Assembly: GCA_022113835.1 (NCBI GenBank)
Contig: JAILWY010000028.1
Location: 3,472,001 to 3,536,000, forward strand
Length of the DNA stretch: 64,000 nt
Origin: Atopsyche davidsoni
Taxonomy: Eukaryota; Arthropoda; Insecta; Trichoptera; Hydrobiosidae
Direction of reading: 5' to 3'
Each line of letters starts with the position of its first letter. The stretch's first letter is position 1. The translations under genes and the position numbers were made by a program. The notes under the pieces are model-generated. The model was not told where the DNA came from and ran no database searches. It worked only from the letters and a program-made list of their open reading frames with translations. Below, piece after piece: positions 61,997 to 64,000 of this stretch.

Positions 61997-62331
61997 TAAA
62001 TATTACCGCAGTAGTGGAGCCTTGAGTTCAATGGGTTAATTAAGGAATATTTATTTCATACATAAATGCCCACAGAGAATAAATATATTTGTATTTACTA
62101 GAGATATATTTACATAATTATTTATACAGGTCGAAGGAAGATCAACTGTTATTTGTCTCAATTTATATAACTCAAAACACAACATGTAGATTTGTAAGAA
62201 CCTAGATTTGACTTTATTAAACACGTTTGTTAACAATTCTGTTGAGAAGGCTTCAATTGAATTGATGACGGCATTGCATATATAGTTGCCGGTTTTATTG
62301 AAACTTGTGTAGAAGCCATTGGGCTACTTTA

Positions 62332-63506
62332 TTAATCATTTCTTTCATAACACGGATCATGCTGATTCATCATGCAGGTAGGCATATACTTCCTGCTGTC
62401 TGCAGCGAGTTGGCTGCGATCCCAAGTTTCCTTCTCGTCAAGTTTTGCCATGAAGCAGAAGTAGGCTGACTCCAATCTTATGAGGAAGCACTGGATTCCA
62501 CTGTTTTTTATGAAGCCTGATGGAAAACGAATAAAAATGGATATAAAACTTTTCATTTTCTCTGTTCTAATGGTTCTCTACTTTACTTGAGCTCTAAGAG
62601 ATGTGAGTAACTAGAACATTTGTTGCCAGAGTAGGGCAATCTAAACAATTCTTGAAAAATCGACAGGAAACCAACTTAACCTTGATGTAGCATATTGCTC
62701 AGTACATTATTAGGTTGAAGTTGTCCGTGGGCTGGGAATGAATTGAACGTCATGCATAAATAATAAAAAAAACTTACTGATAGTCTCTTCCCGCCCTTTC
62801 TGACATATGTAGTCTTTAGCCCAGATAAAGGTCTGCTCGCCCGCCAACGAAGCGTACGCCTGGTCAGGATCTTTCGCACAAGCTTCCAACGTCTCCACAA
62901 GCGACCTGATGCTGTGCGATAGCATCGTCATGTGACCGCAGTACCTGCATGTTACAAATTATATTTATATAATGTACTGACATTGATTGGAGTAGATTAC
63001 ACAAGAATAGTATAAACCTTTCCACGACTCTGGGAATGTCATCCAATTTGCCGGATGTAAATTCAACATCTTCAAAGGTCATGTATCTCTTTATCAGCTT
63101 GCGTATATTACTGATGGTAATCTGAAACACATCGAATTTTAATTTTTGGCTACAAGAAAGAATCTTCATACATTTTAGAGGAATTATATCATATCTTTTT
63201 GGATTACTTTTACCTTCCCATTAAGCCATTCTTAAAACAGTGCATTCTTACGTTGTAATTTATATACTCTTGGGTGTTATACTCTCTGAGACATTCTGCA
63301 CTATTCTGGTGTGCGATGGTCTTCCGGGATGTCCTCTGAGTTGTAGTAGAGCTGTCATCCTGGTCCTGTCCACGCGCACAACAAACTGCAAAAAGTTGAC
63401 CATCAGATTGTAATTTATTTTCAAAGTGCCTATCATTTTGTAAAAATCTAAAAAAAATACACTCACCAATCGAAAATAGTACGAAAATTAATAAAAGCCT
63501 TGACAT
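62332..63506 (-). CDS. Array gene 1: secreted 27 kDa hemolymph glycoprotein-like protein
   Basis: Minus-strand exons: 63467-63506, 63252-63385, 63018-63121, 62778-62944, 62332-62516; phases 1, 0, 2, 1; 209 residues. It is the first gene of the array. Domains in order: signal peptide (residues 1-13 plus the G at the junction), VCCARGQDQDD, a Ser/Thr-rich linker (SSTTTQRTSRK) that could be O-glycosylated, AECLREYNTQEYIN, the FEDVEFTSGKLDDIPRVVER helix, RYCGHMTML ... LEACAKDPDQAY, WAKDYICQKGREETIS, FIKNSGIQCFLIRLESAYFC and KYMPTCMMNQHDPCYERND. The cysteine spacing is that of DUF1397 / 27 kDa hemolymph glycoproteins, which lepidopteran fat body secretes into the blood; their biochemical role is unknown. 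Exon 2 ends at AAC|GTAAGA, preferred over a later donor because in most copies the sequence between holds a stop. A polyadenylation signal (AATAAA on the minus strand) lies at 62050-62055. Confidence 0.92.
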
Positions 63507-63625
63507 TATTGCTTCTTTCTATTTAGTTTTCAAAAGATAAATAATGTATCGAGCCTCGTTGTGTATTTTCAATACTGACGGAGTGCTTAAGAAAACATAC
63601 TTGAACTAAACAACTCGTTCAAAAT
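63507..63625 (-). promoter_or_regulatory. Conserved upstream block of array genes
   Basis: About 120 bp upstream of the gene 1 ATG is repeated before every array gene with few changes: TCAGTATTGAAAATACACAA followed by a CGATACATTATTTA stretch, then a short leader. Equivalent blocks start at 61405, 58128, 55659, 53104, 51170 and 49084. Conservation even in the diverged gene 7 suggests the core promoter and 5' UTR. I do not see a canonical TATA box at a fixed place; ATTATTTA may serve. Confidence 0.65.
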
Positions 63626-64000
63626 AAATAAAGGGTTGCCACTTGTTTTTGAAAAATGTTTGATAAATAAAATAAATTCATTTTTCTTATCAACGTTTAA
63701 ATAATATATAAATTATGTTTTGAACCACATTTTTTCAGTTAGCTATAAGTTTTCAGGCATTCATCTAAACATTTGGAAAGGCTTTAATTATTCTAAATCA
63801 ATGTTTATTGACATCATAGTCTCGTCATATTTTATTTCATTTTGATGGTGTATCTTGTGTAGAGGAGTAAAGGTTGTATAATTATAAAATTAAAAATACC
63901 GTAGCTTTTATGCATCTGGTTTAGCAAATGACTGCAAATGCTGCAAAACGAGAGTGTACAGTTTTATTCATGAGGTAAATATCTTCATTAGGGTATCATA
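63626..64000. other. Upstream flank of the array, continues beyond window
   Basis: Similar to 58200-58600 and to 51240-51570 (TTTTTCAGTTAGCTATAAG, TGGTGTATCTTGTGTAGAG, TTTTATGCATCTGGTTTAGC). These are spacers that lie upstream of array genes, so the duplication unit extends past the window end and more copies may lie to the right. Confidence 0.7.

Noticed and set aside
63214..63251. Longer exon 2 in all array genes (ending MHCFKNG...)
   Set aside because: In most copies an in-frame TAA follows and the next exon would be out of frame. The AAC|GTAAGA-type donor gives phase 0, which fits exon 3 in all seven.

Overview
The window looks like nuclear DNA from an insect, most likely a moth or butterfly. 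It is strongly AT-rich, its genes are split by introns of about 80 bp to 1 kb, and it carries many decayed mariner/Tc1, hAT and piggyBac-type elements. One gene is a CYP9-like P450. A tandem array of secreted proteins resembles the lepidopteran 27 kDa hemolymph glycoprotein family. The order is inferred from gene families; I cannot name the species.

Positions 1-27,000 hold no gene I can support. They contain hairpin MITEs, a non-autonomous hAT element with a perfect 8-bp target duplication, two short tandem-repeat arrays (17.2-18.3 kb and 25.2-25.7 kb), copies of at least three dispersed repeat families, a broken mariner beside a GC-rich block (14.2-15.5 kb), a LINE fragment, and a Tc1-like plus mariner pair (19.4-20.6 kb).

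Positions 27,500-44,500 hold the conserved single genes. These are pen-2 (a gamma-secretase subunit, three exons, plus strand), a coiled-coil gene that may be SKA3-like (minus strand), a broken mauritiana-type mariner, a complete-looking CYP9-like P450 (at least nine exons, plus strand), and an intronless three-Ig-domain membrane protein (plus strand).

Positions 47,400-63,500 hold seven tandem, same-strand (minus) copies of a five-exon gene for a small secreted cysteine-containing protein of 203-209 residues. I reconstructed all seven from splice sites and reading frame. Every copy is open with the same intron phases, so all seven look functional. They are numbered 1 to 7 in transcription order, from right to left. 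Genes 3 and 4 and their spacers are a recent duplication. Genes 2 and 6 are sisters although they are not adjacent. Gene 5 looks like a recombinant, with exons 1-4 of the gene 3/4 type and exon 5 plus 3' flank of the gene 2 type. A block just upstream of each start codon is conserved in all copies. The array is the most interesting system here: an expanding, recombining family of probable hemolymph proteins.

No searches were run. Family names rest on recognised motifs, and splice models rest on GT/AG sites, phase and comparison between copies.
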